Assembly (NCBI GenBank): GCA_031287135.1 | Contig: JAITTK010000028.1 | Location: forward strand, 1-14,883 | DNA length: 14,883 nucleotides | Reading direction: 5' to 3' | From: Candidatus Methanoplasma reticulitermitis | GTDB taxonomy: Archaea; Thermoplasmatota; Thermoplasmata; Methanomassiliicoccales; Methanomethylophilaceae | Shown here: piece by piece, positions 6,091 to 14,478 of the stretch | Layout: every line of letters starts with the position of its first letter | How positions within the stretch are numbered: position 1 is the first letter of the stretch | Position numbers and translations under genes: made by a program | Notes under the pieces: model-generated | What the model saw: the letters and a program-made list of their open reading frames with translations, nothing else | Databases searched by the model: none | What the model was told of the DNA's origin: nothing

Positions 6091-7014
6091 ATGAATCGAA
6101 TGTACGAACCTAAAAATGACAAACACGGAGTGGGTACGCTCGTCATATTATTGGTTGTTGTGATCGTTGTGGTCGCAGCGGCCGCTACATATATCGTGAT
6201 AGCGAGCGGGGATGATGACAGCGACAAACTGAGGGAGATGGGACCGGGGACCGTAATGGAATACGACGTGAGCATCAACGGGTCGAAGATGGGATCGGCG
6301 AAATATGATTACATAGGTCAGAATTCAGGCGAGTACTTCGTCGAGATGACGGTCGTGCTGGGAGGAGGATCGGCCACATATTACGATGTGGGGCCGAAGG
6401 GCGTCCCGACAGGCGCCAAGAAGACCGGCACGGTCGAATTGGACACCATGGACGGCAGAAAGACCCTGGACGTATGGGAATATACCAAAAAGGAGGGCGG
6501 TGCGGTTTACAACATGAAAGCATATGCCGATCAGGAGAGGGACATGACGTACAGGCAGGAGGCTATAGTCGACGGCATCCTCGAAGTGCAGGAGCTCACA
6601 TCATACAGCATAAAATGGCAGGAATCATACAAGGAGTCCGAATCGATCGGGGACACGTACGTGTACTCTGCGAAACTTGCGGGGATTCCGGTAGAGATCT
6701 ATATAAAATGTATCGCGGACTGCGATAACGGCCGGTATGGCATACTATTCGACTTCGAATCATACACTGGGGAGAGCCAGTACGTCCTCAGCGACTATTC
6801 GCGAGGACTCCCCTCGGATGCCGCGGACACCGGTGAGCGGACCACCCTCAAAGGGACGATCGACGGTGATGTGAGCGTTGAGAAATGGACCCTGGATGAT
6901 GGGGAAGGCATCGTCTGGACATTCTTCTGCGGATCCGAGTCGCATGTGATATACAGAATCAGTACAGACGCCACGGGAATGGAGACCGTATTCGACCTGA
7001 GCAAGAAACCGTGA
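6091..7014 (+). CDS. Hypothetical protein with one N-terminal membrane anchor
   Basis: A 307-residue protein I do not recognise. It has a short polar N-terminus (1-15), one strongly hydrophobic helix (about 16-38, rich in V, I, L and A), then a long hydrophilic region starting with GDDDSDKLREM. The polar part has alternating hydrophobic/polar segments and many Y, T and G residues, suggesting a beta-rich exported domain. A helix followed by an acidic stretch favours a type II anchor or uncleaved signal with the bulk outside the cell (inference). Only about three cysteines occur (near 221, 225 and 291) and no catalytic motif stands out. It has its own promoter and Shine-Dalgarno and stands alone between L15e (divergent) and DNA polymerase (convergent). 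Similar anchored proteins of unknown function are common in gut Methanomassiliicoccales; whether this one belongs to such a family needs a homology search. Confidence 0.8.
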   Translation: MNRMYEPKNDKHGVGTLVILLVVVIVVVAAAATYIVIASGDDDSDKLREMGPGTVMEYDVSINGSKMGSAKYDYIGQNSGEYFVEMTVVLGGGSATYYDVGPKGVPTGAKKTGTVELDTMDGRKTLDVWEYTKKEGGAVYNMKAYADQERDMTYRQEAIVDGILEVQELTSYSIKWQESYKESESIGDTYVYSAKLAGIPVEIYIKCIADCDNGRYGILFDFESYTGESQYVLSDYSRGLPSDAADTGERTTLKGTIDGDVSVEKWTLDDGEGIVWTFFCGSESHVIYRISTDATGMETVFDLSKKP

Positions 7015-7046
7015 CCATGCAGGCGAACGCACTCCCTTTGACTCCG

Positions 7047-9455
7047 TCAGAAGAAATCATCGAGTCTGGGACCTTTATGTGCCGTTCTCGGCGCAGAAAC
7101 CTCTTTTTTCTTCTTTTCCGGGGCATCCTTCGTGTCGAATTCCCCGCCGAACAGTGTCGACTGCTGACTGCCCATTACGAGATCCTTCTCATTCCATCCG
7201 AATACCTCGGTTATCCTTGAGGCGGTCTGTGCCAGTCTTTCCGCATAATATTTGTAATCGGGTTCCCCCTCGAACTCGGCACCGCTTATATACGGTTCGA
7301 CTTCCTGAGGCGTGACATTCCCGTCTGTGACTATCCACGAGACTTTCATCCCCGGTATGAAATCATACCCTTTGTCAACCATCTTCCTGGCGGCCTGCAC
7401 ATTGCTCATCCTCTCCGGATTCTCATAGGCATCAAAGCCCTTGCATGTTCTGGATATGACCAGATCCCCGACGTCCACTTTCTTGGCGAGAGTGTCCTGT
7501 ATCGTCTTCTTCACGAACGCCATGGCCTCGTCGTTCTTCTCATCAAGTATCTTTTCGAACAGTTCCATCAGCAGCCGGCTCTGGAGTTCGAAGGAGTCTG
7601 ATCTCCTTATCTCATATCCTCTGACCAGAAGCTCTTCGGCTTTCACCGGCCAGATCACCTTTCCGACATATCTCTTCTTCTTCCCGTGCGAGAACAGAGG
7701 TTCGAGCAGTTTCTCGAACTCCAGTGTCCCCCCTTCCCTCGAGAACCTGTTCGCCATATCCTTCCCGAATTCCACCGAACCGTCCAGATCTGGAATCGGG
7801 GACTGCATGAACACGGAATCCGTGTCGGAATAAATTACGGACACTCCTTCGTCCTCAACCTCGTTTATTATTCCTTTGATGTTGTCCCTGGCAAATGCGG
7901 TTATAGCCGCACCTATGTTTTTGTCTGTGAATCTGTAGAAAGAGGATGCGAACACACCGTAAAATGTGTTCATCAGCACTTTCACGGCCTCCTGGAGGCC
8001 GTTCAGATATGCCTTTTCGGCCTCATCCGTGGCAGACCTCATCTTCGTCTTTATGCCATCCCTTTCTTTCATCAGATCCTTCAATATCTTCGGCAGGATC
8101 CCCTCTCTCACCTCGGGTGATGAGAATCTCACTCCGTTGGGCGCCACTATGGTCCCTTCCCGGGACAGAGTCGTGAAGCAGATGTTCTTGGCTATTATCA
8201 GGGAGGGATACATCGATTTGAAGTCGAGCACACAGACCCAATGATAAAGCCCGGGGTTGAGCGTATGGACATATCCCCCTTCGATGTGGTCTCCGGATTC
8301 CTTCCTTCCGGTCATCGGGACGCCGACCTTCTGTCTGTCCGCCTCCCTTATCAGAAGCGAATCGGCAAGCTGTGAAGAACCGGCGTTGAGGGCATCGTCC
8401 AACGGAAGCCGCGACACCGTGGAAAGGTCCATCCCCTTCCTAACCGTACCCACATTCAAAAGTATCCTGAGGGCGAGTTCCGCATCCTTTGTGCAGTATC
8501 TCACGACCTTCTCACTGTTGTTCTTCCATTCCTCGTCCATCTTTTTGGGATCGACATCCAGTTTGGACTCTCCCAGAACCTGCATGGAGACGGCATTCAG
8601 AGTCTCCTGTTTCGGCCGCAGTTCGCGTTTGGCCGCCCACCACGCATCGACAACTATGCGGCCTTTGAGCCTCCAGAACCTGTCATTCACCACGCGCGGC
8701 TGTCCGAGGTCCCTTCCCCAGGGCATAGCATCCTTCATCCCCCGTTCCTTTGCCCTTTCCATGATCTTCCTGATATCGTAATTGTCTATGTTGTATCCGG
8801 TTATGATGTCGGGGTCTTCCTTCCGTATCATCTCTGCGAACTTGGTGATTATCTCCTTCTCATCACCTAGTATGGGCTCGCAGTTGCGGTAGACCCCGTC
8901 CTCTTCCACGACCGAACATATCGTGTAGATGAACTCATGTTCGATGCTGTTCTCGATATCGAACGAAAAGAATCTCAGGCCGGGATCGAAAGGCGTTATG
9001 TTCTCGAACGAAGACATCCTCAATATAACGTCCGTGGCATACGGACCGTTGACCTTATCCCCCGTGACCCGTATGCATGAACCCATGTCCTTATCATAAA
9101 CGAACCTGTGATGGAAAGGGATGTCCGCGGCCAGTACGATGAATCCCTTCTTCTTCCATTCGTTGCGGTAATCCGGGACCTTCCACGGATATCTTATCGT
9201 GACCTTCAGAACATCGCGGTCGGCACCTTTGTGGAACAAACGGTCCTTTTCCACATTCAGCACTTCCGGGTCCCTTCTCAGGGTCTTCTCCGAATCCTCG
9301 CCGGGATCTACTATGAAGAAATACGGATCGAAACCGGAACACAGCACGGTTATGGATTTCTTATCTCTGGTCTTTCCGAACAGTTCCACGAATACATTGC
9401 CGTTATCATCATTGCTGTATGATGCCGTCAATATCCTTATGTCAGCTGTATCCAT
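7047..9455 (-). CDS. polB: Family B replicative DNA polymerase
   Basis: An 802-residue family B DNA polymerase with proofreading. Counting from the ATG at 9455, the 3'-5' exonuclease motifs are FSFDIEN (Exo I, D166/E168), YNIDNYD (Exo II, D227) and YCTKD (Exo III, D324). Polymerase motifs are DFKSMYPSL (A, D411), KVLMNTFYG (B, K492-G500) and YSDTDS (C, D544/D546). The C-terminus, GPRLDDFF, is a PCNA-interacting peptide in which the usual first Gln is Gly, tethered by a lysine-rich linker. A GTG at 9464 overlaps the upstream stop (GTGA), but AGGTGA (9466-9461) sits 5 bases before the ATG at 9455, so I prefer the ATG. It is the last gene of the minus-strand run and is translationally linked to the OBG GTPase. 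All catalytic residues are intact, as expected for an active genome-replicating or repair enzyme. Confidence 0.95.
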   Translation of the reverse strand: MDTADIRILTASYSNDDNGNVFVELFGKTRDKKSITVLCSGFDPYFFIVDPGEDSEKTLRRDPEVLNVEKDRLFHKGADRDVLKVTIRYPWKVPDYRNEWKKKGFIVLAADIPFHHRFVYDKDMGSCIRVTGDKVNGPYATDVILRMSSFENITPFDPGLRFFSFDIENSIEHEFIYTICSVVEEDGVYRNCEPILGDEKEIITKFAEMIRKEDPDIITGYNIDNYDIRKIMERAKERGMKDAMPWGRDLGQPRVVNDRFWRLKGRIVVDAWWAAKRELRPKQETLNAVSMQVLGESKLDVDPKKMDEEWKNNSEKVVRYCTKDAELALRILLNVGTVRKGMDLSTVSRLPLDDALNAGSSQLADSLLIREADRQKVGVPMTGRKESGDHIEGGYVHTLNPGLYHWVCVLDFKSMYPSLIIAKNICFTTLSREGTIVAPNGVRFSSPEVREGILPKILKDLMKERDGIKTKMRSATDEAEKAYLNGLQEAVKVLMNTFYGVFASSFYRFTDKNIGAAITAFARDNIKGIINEVEDEGVSVIYSDTDSVFMQSPIPDLDGSVEFGKDMANRFSREGGTLEFEKLLEPLFSHGKKKRYVGKVIWPVKAEELLVRGYEIRRSDSFELQSRLLMELFEKILDEKNDEAMAFVKKTIQDTLAKKVDVGDLVISRTCKGFDAYENPERMSNVQAARKMVDKGYDFIPGMKVSWIVTDGNVTPQEVEPYISGAEFEGEPDYKYYAERLAQTASRITEVFGWNEKDLVMGSQQSTLFGGEFDTKDAPEKKKKEVSAPRTAHKGPRLDDFF

Positions 9456-9460
9456 GCCTG

Positions 9461-10648
9461 TCACCTGTTCGCCACTATCCTGACCACGTCTCCGTCCTGT
9501 AGCACATAGTCCGCTCCGACGGTTCTCTTTGTTTTAGCGTTCACGGCCCTTATGAATTTGTCCCCGAGTTCCGTGTGTACTCTGTACGCAAGGTCCTTAG
9601 CTGTGGAACCCCGCGGTACCAGGAAACAATCCGGCAGGATCCTCCCGAAGTGATCGGTGTACCTGGACTCATCTTCCACGGGATATACCGCTATCAGATC
9701 CAGTATATTGAAAACACAGTTCTCCAGACACGTCTGCACCCCGGTCCCGCTGTACTCCCTCATCTTCCCGGCCATGTAGTCCAGGGCCTTCTTCTGCACG
9801 TCGTTGAGTTCCACTCCCGATTTGACCGAGAACTCCGAGTTTCCCGGAACATAATCTATAAGTCCTGCCGCGGCGGCCTTCTTCAGGGCCAACTCGGTCT
9901 CCGCGAGTGTCGGTACGGCATCGTCCCCCATGTTCATCAGTTTGTCCAGATTCTCTTTCGGAGCGATATCTGCTTTGTTCATCGCGATCACCATGGGCTT
10001 TGAGATCTCCCTGATCCTCGTACACAGGGTCAGCAGAGTATCGTCATCCCACAGAGTCGGATCGGCGGGAAGATCCGTATGTTTCAGAGCATCCTTGATC
10101 TGCGACTCCGTCACATTCAGGCCCGCAAGTCTCTCCTGCAGTATCGTTTCGGGCTTGCTCCCCTGCATCTTTGCCTGCCTGGCTATCTTGTTGAGGCCGT
10201 TCTTTATTATCTCCCTCATCCAGAGTGCGATCTCCTTCCTCAGGAACACGACATCTTCGGATGGATCGTATCTTCCGGGATCTATCGTATTGCCTTCTAT
10301 GTCCGTGGTGCCGCTGGCATCGACGACGTTTATGAACGCATCGGCCTGTCTGAGGTCATCCAGGAACTTGTTCCCGAGTCCTTTCCCCTCCCAGGCATCG
10401 GGGACCAGCCCGGCCACGTCCAAAAGCTCGACGGGAGCCATTCTGATCCCGTCCACGCATGCGGAATTGTGCGGGGTGCATACGACTCCCAGCTCCCTGC
10501 ACGGACATTGTGTCCTGACATATGCTATGCCTTTGTTGGGCTCTATTGTAGTGAACGGATAATTTGCTATCTCCACCGGGGCCATCGTTGCGGCACTGAA
10601 GAACGTCGATTTCCCGACATTGGGTTTTCCTACTATTCCAACCTGCAT
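9461..10648 (-). CDS. OBG-family GTPase with TGS domain (archaeal YchF-like)
   Basis: A 395-residue P-loop GTPase of the archaeal YchF-like/MJ1332-type branch of the OBG family. Motifs: G1 GKPNVGKST (7-15), switch region YPFTTIEPN (30-38), G3 DVAGL (77-81) and G4 NKAD (224-227). The canonical NKAD predicts GTP use, unlike true YchF/Ola1, which has a changed G4 and prefers ATP. A cysteine-containing insert (Cys 48, 50, 57 and 64) follows the switch region, a helical insert spans about 130-215, and a TGS domain occupies about 318-394, ending LQDGDVVRIVANR. OBG proteins bind ribosomes or RNA; the exact role in archaea is unsettled. The gene lies 36 bases after the rRNA dimethylase and overlaps the region initiating DNA polymerase. 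An A/T-rich AATAAAAGTATAAC upstream (about 10674-10690) could be an internal promoter. Confidence 0.9.
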   Translation of the reverse strand: MQVGIVGKPNVGKSTFFSAATMAPVEIANYPFTTIEPNKGIAYVRTQCPCRELGVVCTPHNSACVDGIRMAPVELLDVAGLVPDAWEGKGLGNKFLDDLRQADAFINVVDASGTTDIEGNTIDPGRYDPSEDVVFLRKEIALWMREIIKNGLNKIARQAKMQGSKPETILQERLAGLNVTESQIKDALKHTDLPADPTLWDDDTLLTLCTRIREISKPMVIAMNKADIAPKENLDKLMNMGDDAVPTLAETELALKKAAAAGLIDYVPGNSEFSVKSGVELNDVQKKALDYMAGKMREYSGTGVQTCLENCVFNILDLIAVYPVEDESRYTDHFGRILPDCFLVPRGSTAKDLAYRVHTELGDKFIRAVNAKTKRTVGADYVLQDGDVVRIVANR

Positions 10649-10684
10649 ATGATCGTCCTGTATTATCTTCCGAACGTTATACTT

Positions 10685-11479
10685 TTATTGATGTCCCCGA
10701 TTGACATGTATGGCGTTGGCGATCTCCCCTATCTCGACGGGTCGGAGACTTTCGACCCTCGAATCCAGAAAGGGGACATCCCAGCCATCGCCGATGAGTC
10801 CTGCCGATTTGAGGGATGTTCCTATCTTCTTCCTTCTGTGATTGAATGTTGTCTCTGTCACTTTGAAAAACAGCCTTTCGTCGAACACATCGAACGGTGC
10901 CGGTCTCGGAACTATCTCCACAACGGCTGAATCCACCTCCGGTCTGGGCTTGAACCTTGATCTCGGCACCTTCTCAAGGATCCTGCACTCCGCCTTGTAG
11001 AACAGGTTGACGGTGAGCCTCGAGTAATCCGGGCTGCCCACATCCGCGACCATACGGTCCGCGAATTCTTTCTGTACCATGACGACCGCTTTCCTGAATT
11101 CATGGTCGAGCAGCTTGAAGATTATGGGCGTTGACACGCTGTAGGGTAGATTGCTGACGAACACATCGAAGGGGGGGAACGGGACTTTGACGGCATCCCC
11201 CCGGATCAGTGCCACCCTATCCCCGTATTTGTTCCCGATATACTCCGAGAGGATATCGTCAAGTTCTATGCATGTGACATGGGCGGAATGCTCAACGAGC
11301 CTCGAAGTCAGTATGCCGAGGCCCGGACCGACCTCCAGAACTCTGTCGTTCCCGGATATACCCGCGAAGCCCACCTGTCTGTCGGCGACCCTGTCGTCGA
11401 TCAGGAAGTTCTGCCCCTTGCTCTTCTTCGGGACAATGCCGGTCTCGGCCATCATTCTCCCGGTCTCGTCTCGGCTCAT
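10685..11479 (-). CDS. rsmA: 16S rRNA dimethyladenosine transferase KsgA/Dim1
   Basis: A 264-residue SAM-dependent methyltransferase that dimethylates the two adjacent adenines in the 3'-terminal hairpin of 16S rRNA, a late small-subunit maturation step. Visible motifs: GQNFLID (22-28), SAM motif I VLEVGPGLGILT (47-58), acidic ribose-binding IELDD (71-75), GDAVKVP (94-100) and the catalytic motif IV SNLPYSVST (109-117). A C-terminal helical domain follows (about 190-264). Length and order match the archaeal Dim1 family. The start overlaps the stop of the DUF655 gene as ATGA; in-frame ATGs at residues 9 and 10 are alternatives, but the overlap favours the first. Gene order L21e-rpo4-DUF655-ksgA is a classic archaeal arrangement. 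Here an OBG GTPase follows instead of the hemK-type methyltransferase often seen. Confidence 0.96.
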   Translation of the reverse strand: MSRDETGRMMAETGIVPKKSKGQNFLIDDRVADRQVGFAGISGNDRVLEVGPGLGILTSRLVEHSAHVTCIELDDILSEYIGNKYGDRVALIRGDAVKVPFPPFDVFVSNLPYSVSTPIIFKLLDHEFRKAVVMVQKEFADRMVADVGSPDYSRLTVNLFYKAECRILEKVPRSRFKPRPEVDSAVVEIVPRPAPFDVFDERLFFKVTETTFNHRRKKIGTSLKSAGLIGDGWDVPFLDSRVESLRPVEIGEIANAIHVNRGHQ

Positions 11480-12024
11480 TTGGATACGAAGAGGTAGCGT
11501 TTCATGCTGTTATCGGTCAGCTCAAGCACTATACGCGCGGATATGAGTTTTTCCGGATTCTTCACCATGGCGCGTTCGCTCAGGTCCTTGAAGTCTTTGA
11601 ACGGCCCTCCTTTGGAACGCTCATCGAGTATCGCGGCCATCGTCTTCTTCCCGAGTCCCGGAAGTTCCTCCAGAAGATGTTTCCTCATGGATATGGCCTC
11701 TGCCTCATTGAAGAACCTTACGAATCTCTGCTGATTGGCCAGAACTATCTCTATCACACAGTATTCGAGCTCGGCTATCGCACCGTGTGTCAGGTCGGAA
11801 GCGCCCACGCGCCTTTTCACATGATCTATGACCGTCCTCTTCACGGGGTCCTTTCCGATGTATACCCTCTCTCCTATATTCACGACGGCATTCGCTTTGG
11901 GAACAAGTTCGAAGAGCTTGAACTCCTCGTCGCCCAGTGCATAGCACACCGGTTCCTTCTTCCCGAAATTACCGCCGGATACGCCCTGCGAAAGATAATC
12001 TAGAATATATGCGAACTCTTCCAC
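11476..12024 (-). CDS. DUF655 family protein (OB-fold plus helix-hairpin-helix)
   Basis: A 182-residue archaeal DUF655 protein. The N-terminal half (about 1-100) is beta-rich and OB-like, with FELVPKANAVVNIGERVYIGKD as the family landmark (split: FELVPKA 38-44, GERVYIGK 51-58). The C-terminal half is helical, with a helix-hairpin-helix LEELPGLGKKTMAAIL (117-132) that suggests nucleic-acid binding. The start is a GTG at 12024, supported by GAGGG (12035-12031) six bases upstream. It is almost always found between rpo4 and ksgA in archaea, which points to RNA polymerase or ribosome biogenesis, but no biochemical role can be assigned from sequence. The 3' end overlaps ksgA by 4 bases. Confidence 0.93.
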   Translation of the reverse strand: MEEFAYILDYLSQGVSGGNFGKKEPVCYALGDEEFKLFELVPKANAVVNIGERVYIGKDPVKRTVIDHVKRRVGASDLTHGAIAELEYCVIEIVLANQQRFVRFFNEAEAISMRKHLLEELPGLGKKTMAAILDERSKGGPFKDFKDLSERAMVKNPEKLISARIVLELTDNSMKRYLFVSK

Positions 12025-12049
12025 CGTGATCCCTCACAGCCCCATCATA

Positions 12050-12367
12050 TTACAGGTATTTACCTACTACCTCAATTATCTGATTGATGGTCTTAGGTTC
12101 AACGGTCAATCTCTCTTTGGAGAATATGGCGCGCACATCCTCTGGGTACTGAGGAGTAAGGTCCGCGATCTTCACCGCGATGTATCCCGTGACGCCGTCA
12201 ATAGCGCTCACCTCTTCCACGATCTTCTCTGCATCCTCTGCCGACATCGAGCAAACTGCCCGGGCGTGTTCCATTGCGGCCTTCTGCGAAGTGAGGAGTT
12301 CCCTCTTCCCATGCTCTTCAGTCAAAAGGTCTCTGACCTTTGCCAATGTTACATACTGCTCGGACAT
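12050..12367 (-). CDS. rpo4: DNA-directed RNA polymerase subunit Rpo4 (RpoF, Rpb4-like)
   Basis: A 105-residue Rpb4/RPC9-like subunit that pairs with Rpo7 to form the stalk of archaeal RNA polymerase, helping open the promoter and bind nascent RNA. Family features are the N-terminal YVTLAKVRDLL strand, the central helical HRDC-like part (about 25-60) and the C-terminal PQYPEDVRAIFSKERLTV, typical of archaeal RpoF. The frame can be extended to a TTG at 12376, adding MSQ; I chose the ATG at 12367, preceded by a G-run at 12383-12378, ten bases away. The Shine-Dalgarno is poor for either start. It sits between L21e and the DUF655 gene, the standard archaeal context, and confirms the identification. 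Confidence 0.93.
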   Translation of the reverse strand: MSEQYVTLAKVRDLLTEEHGKRELLTSQKAAMEHARAVCSMSAEDAEKIVEEVSAIDGVTGYIAVKIADLTPQYPEDVRAIFSKERLTVEPKTINQIIEVVGKYL

Positions 12368-12392
12368 TTGTGACAAACCCCCCGAACTGAGA

Positions 12393-12686
12393 TCATTCTC
12401 TGTTCCTGACGAGGTGCTCCGGACGGGCCACGACCATCTTGGTCTTGTTGCCGTCTTTCACGCTGACCTCGTATGCGGCTCCTCGGGAACCGACTACCAC
12501 TCCCGTGAGTCCGTGGAATCTTGAAAAAGGCATGCCCTTGTGCACACTAGGATCAATAACGATGTTGACTTTCTCTCCGGCGTCGAACTGCTGGAATGCT
12601 TTTGTTATGGGCGAGAGTCCGCTTGCTCTGGGTTTCTTCCTCAGCAACTGGCGGGTCTTTGTCCTTGTTCCTCTGGATGCCTGCAT
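12393..12686 (-). CDS. rpl21e: Large ribosomal subunit protein eL21 (L21e)
   Basis: A 97-residue basic protein matching archaeal L21e over its full length: SRGTRTKTRQLLRKKPR at the N-terminus, 'F..GEKVNIVIDPSVHKGMPFSRFHG' (split landmarks GEKVNIVID and KGMPFSRFHG) and a final VVARPEHLVR. It is an SH3-like-fold large-subunit protein of archaea and eukaryotes without a bacterial equivalent. The ATG at 12686 has GAGGG six bases upstream and lies one base after the stop of pus10, so translation is probably coupled. rpo4 follows after about 25 bases. Confidence 0.97.
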   Translation of the reverse strand: MQASRGTRTKTRQLLRKKPRASGLSPITKAFQQFDAGEKVNIVIDPSVHKGMPFSRFHGLTGVVVGSRGAAYEVSVKDGNKTKMVVARPEHLVRNRE

Positions 12687-12687
12687 C

Positions 12688-13923
12688 TTAATCCCTCATT
12701 GGTTCTTGATAGTTGATCGCTATCACATCAAGGGCCTCCACGACACATTGTATGCCGAGAGCCTCGGAGAAACTCGGCTTGGTCCTGCCCTCGTCGCCCG
12801 AAACGAACTCCTTGACATATGTCCCGGATTCCGTGTTCAGCGTGAGATCGAACACATCATCGCCTGCCATCTCCGCCTCGACCCATCGGACCTCTCTTTT
12901 CCTGACAAGGTCGGCACGTCTGTGCTCGACCCTGCGTGGAGTCCTCTGATCGATGTGGATATTCTTGAGTGATAAGGCTACCTCATTTACTCTTTCTTTA
13001 TTAACTTTACCATTGGCTCTGACCCTTGCCTTGTATATTTTATCGGGATCGGCGCCCTTGTACATCTGCACGGTGTCACGTGTGACGAAGTGCAGACGGT
13101 TGTATCCGGCGAGGTCCGAGGCGTTCGACCGCCTCTCTAATTCATCCAGATCTATGTCCCTTATCCTGGGTCTGCTTATCTCGAGCACAAACGGCCTTCC
13201 GTCCCCGAGCATGCGGGCATCTATGTCCTCGCGCCCCATGCCGTGAAAGAAGTGCTCTTCCCCTTCGGACATCTCCAGCGCGATGTCCCCTATTATCTCC
13301 TGCACGGATGTCTGATACATCTTGCCGGTCCCTCCGCACCTCTCGCACCCTTTGCCCTTGCAGGACCTGCACGGCCAGATCGTCTGAGGTATCTCGCGGC
13401 TGTATTTGGTGTATCTCCCGGCGATGAATACCGGGGCTATGTCCAGCGTGACATCGGCGAACCTCGTGTCAATGCAGGCCACGACCTGGGGGTTCTTGAA
13501 TTCGACCCTGCGGTTTATCATCGGCAGGGCCAGTTTCCCGATCTCCCTGTTCAGTTCCGCCTTTATCGTCTCCGCGCTGTCGAGTCCGTACTCTTCCCAC
13601 AGGGCCTTCTCCCTGTCCGATATCTCAGGCTCCACTTTGGAGCCCACCAGGAAGTCGTCGGACTCCACATCGTTGATTTTCTCGGCGACGGCCGCCGCGA
13701 AACGGTCCATCAGATCGAACACGTTCTCGCATAGGCTGCAAATCTCCGGCACGGGCACGGCCCTTCCGTCCTCCGACAGGGCATCCCTTATCTTCCTGCC
13801 GCGCAGGTCATTGGTCATCCCCGTACCGATCTTCCCGAACATCCTCCCCAGGCAGCGGTCGCACAGACCGTGCCCCGCCGGCCCGTGGGCCTTGTCCAGG
13901 ATCCCCGCAATCCATTCATCCAT
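12688..13923 (-). CDS. pus10: tRNA pseudouridine(54/55) synthase Pus10
   Basis: A 411-residue Pus10, the archaeal enzyme making pseudouridine 54 and/or 55 in the tRNA T-loop. The N-terminal zinc site has CDRC (21-24) and CSLC (62-65), followed by a THUMP-like region (about 75-170). A second set of cysteines, CRSC (185-188) and CERC (193-196), lies just before the catalytic domain. The catalytic motif HGMGREDIDARMLG (227-240) is intact; by comparison with the GRxD motif of pseudouridine synthases, D233 is the likely nucleophile. GRPFVLEISRPR (242-253) follows, and the C-terminus carries the typical GTYVKEFVSGDEGRT and PSFSEALG stretches. Length is normal. It lies 9 bases after the KH gene and 1 base before L21e. 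Confidence 0.96.
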   Translation of the reverse strand: MDEWIAGILDKAHGPAGHGLCDRCLGRMFGKIGTGMTNDLRGRKIRDALSEDGRAVPVPEICSLCENVFDLMDRFAAAVAEKINDVESDDFLVGSKVEPEISDREKALWEEYGLDSAETIKAELNREIGKLALPMINRRVEFKNPQVVACIDTRFADVTLDIAPVFIAGRYTKYSREIPQTIWPCRSCKGKGCERCGGTGKMYQTSVQEIIGDIALEMSEGEEHFFHGMGREDIDARMLGDGRPFVLEISRPRIRDIDLDELERRSNASDLAGYNRLHFVTRDTVQMYKGADPDKIYKARVRANGKVNKERVNEVALSLKNIHIDQRTPRRVEHRRADLVRKREVRWVEAEMAGDDVFDLTLNTESGTYVKEFVSGDEGRTKPSFSEALGIQCVVEALDVIAINYQEPMRD

Positions 13924-13932
13924 AATAATAAC

Positions 13933-14478
13933 TCACAGATCGAAGCCCATCTCGGCTATCCTGAGCCTTGGCCTCTGGTTTTCCAGATAATGATATACGG
14001 TGGCGTGCTCGCTGCCGTTCAGTATGAGTTCTATCGCATGTTTCGCGACCGGGAGGCTCACGGAATTCCCGATCAGCGACACGGTGTTCCCGTACACCGA
14101 CATGTAGCACCCGGTGAGTTCCTCTATTATCCGCCTGGTCTTCCCGTCGGCCCCTATGAGCCTTCCCCTTATCCTGCCGAGCTGGTTGGGCCTGTCGCCG
14201 ACCACATCCTTGAGGTCTATGACTTCCAGATACTCATCGTCCTCGAAGAGTCTGAGCGCCCTGTCCGGGTTGAAACCTCTTCCCACAGCTTTCAGGACAT
14301 CGATTATCTTGAGCGCCATGAGCGGGTCCGTCCCCTCAGCCTCGTCGTTGAAGAGTATCTCTCCTTCTTCGTCGATCCTCAGTCTTATACCGGATATCTT
14401 TTCAATCGCCCTTTTCGTCTCGCCTTTTTTCCCGATCAGCGTACCCACGCGGTCTCCGGGTATTCTCACGGACCTCAT
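13933..14478 (-). CDS. KH-domain protein, archaeal Dim2/Pno1/Krr1-like ribosome assembly factor
   Basis: A 181-residue protein with two KH folds. KH1 opens the protein (MRSVRIPGDRVGTLIGKKG), with its GxxG loop GKKG at 16-19; KH2 has IGADGKTRRIIEELTG (108-123), with GxxG at 109-112. This is the archaeal homologue of Dim2/Pno1, which binds the 3' region of pre-16S rRNA and helps the dimethylase and the RIO kinases during small-subunit maturation. Context agrees: it overlaps the RIO1 kinase gene by 4 bases (ATGA) and sits in the same run as KsgA/Dim1. The acidic stretch 36-51 and the conserved GDRPNQLGRIRGR (94-106) are typical. The sequence shows no anomalies. Confidence 0.94.
   Translation of the reverse strand: MRSVRIPGDRVGTLIGKKGETKRAIEKISGIRLRIDEEGEILFNDEAEGTDPLMALKIIDVLKAVGRGFNPDRALRLFEDDEYLEVIDLKDVVGDRPNQLGRIRGRLIGADGKTRRIIEELTGCYMSVYGNTVSLIGNSVSLPVAKHAIELILNGSEHATVYHYLENQRPRLRIAEMGFDL

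Noticed and set aside
7134..7160. QQSTLFGG near the end of DNA polymerase as a second PCNA-binding box.
   Set aside because: It lacks the paired aromatic residues at the right spacing; the terminal LDDFF is the better candidate.
10079..10930. A 283-codon + strand frame across the OBG/KsgA junction.
   Set aside because: Antisense to two well-supported genes and lacks any family resemblance.
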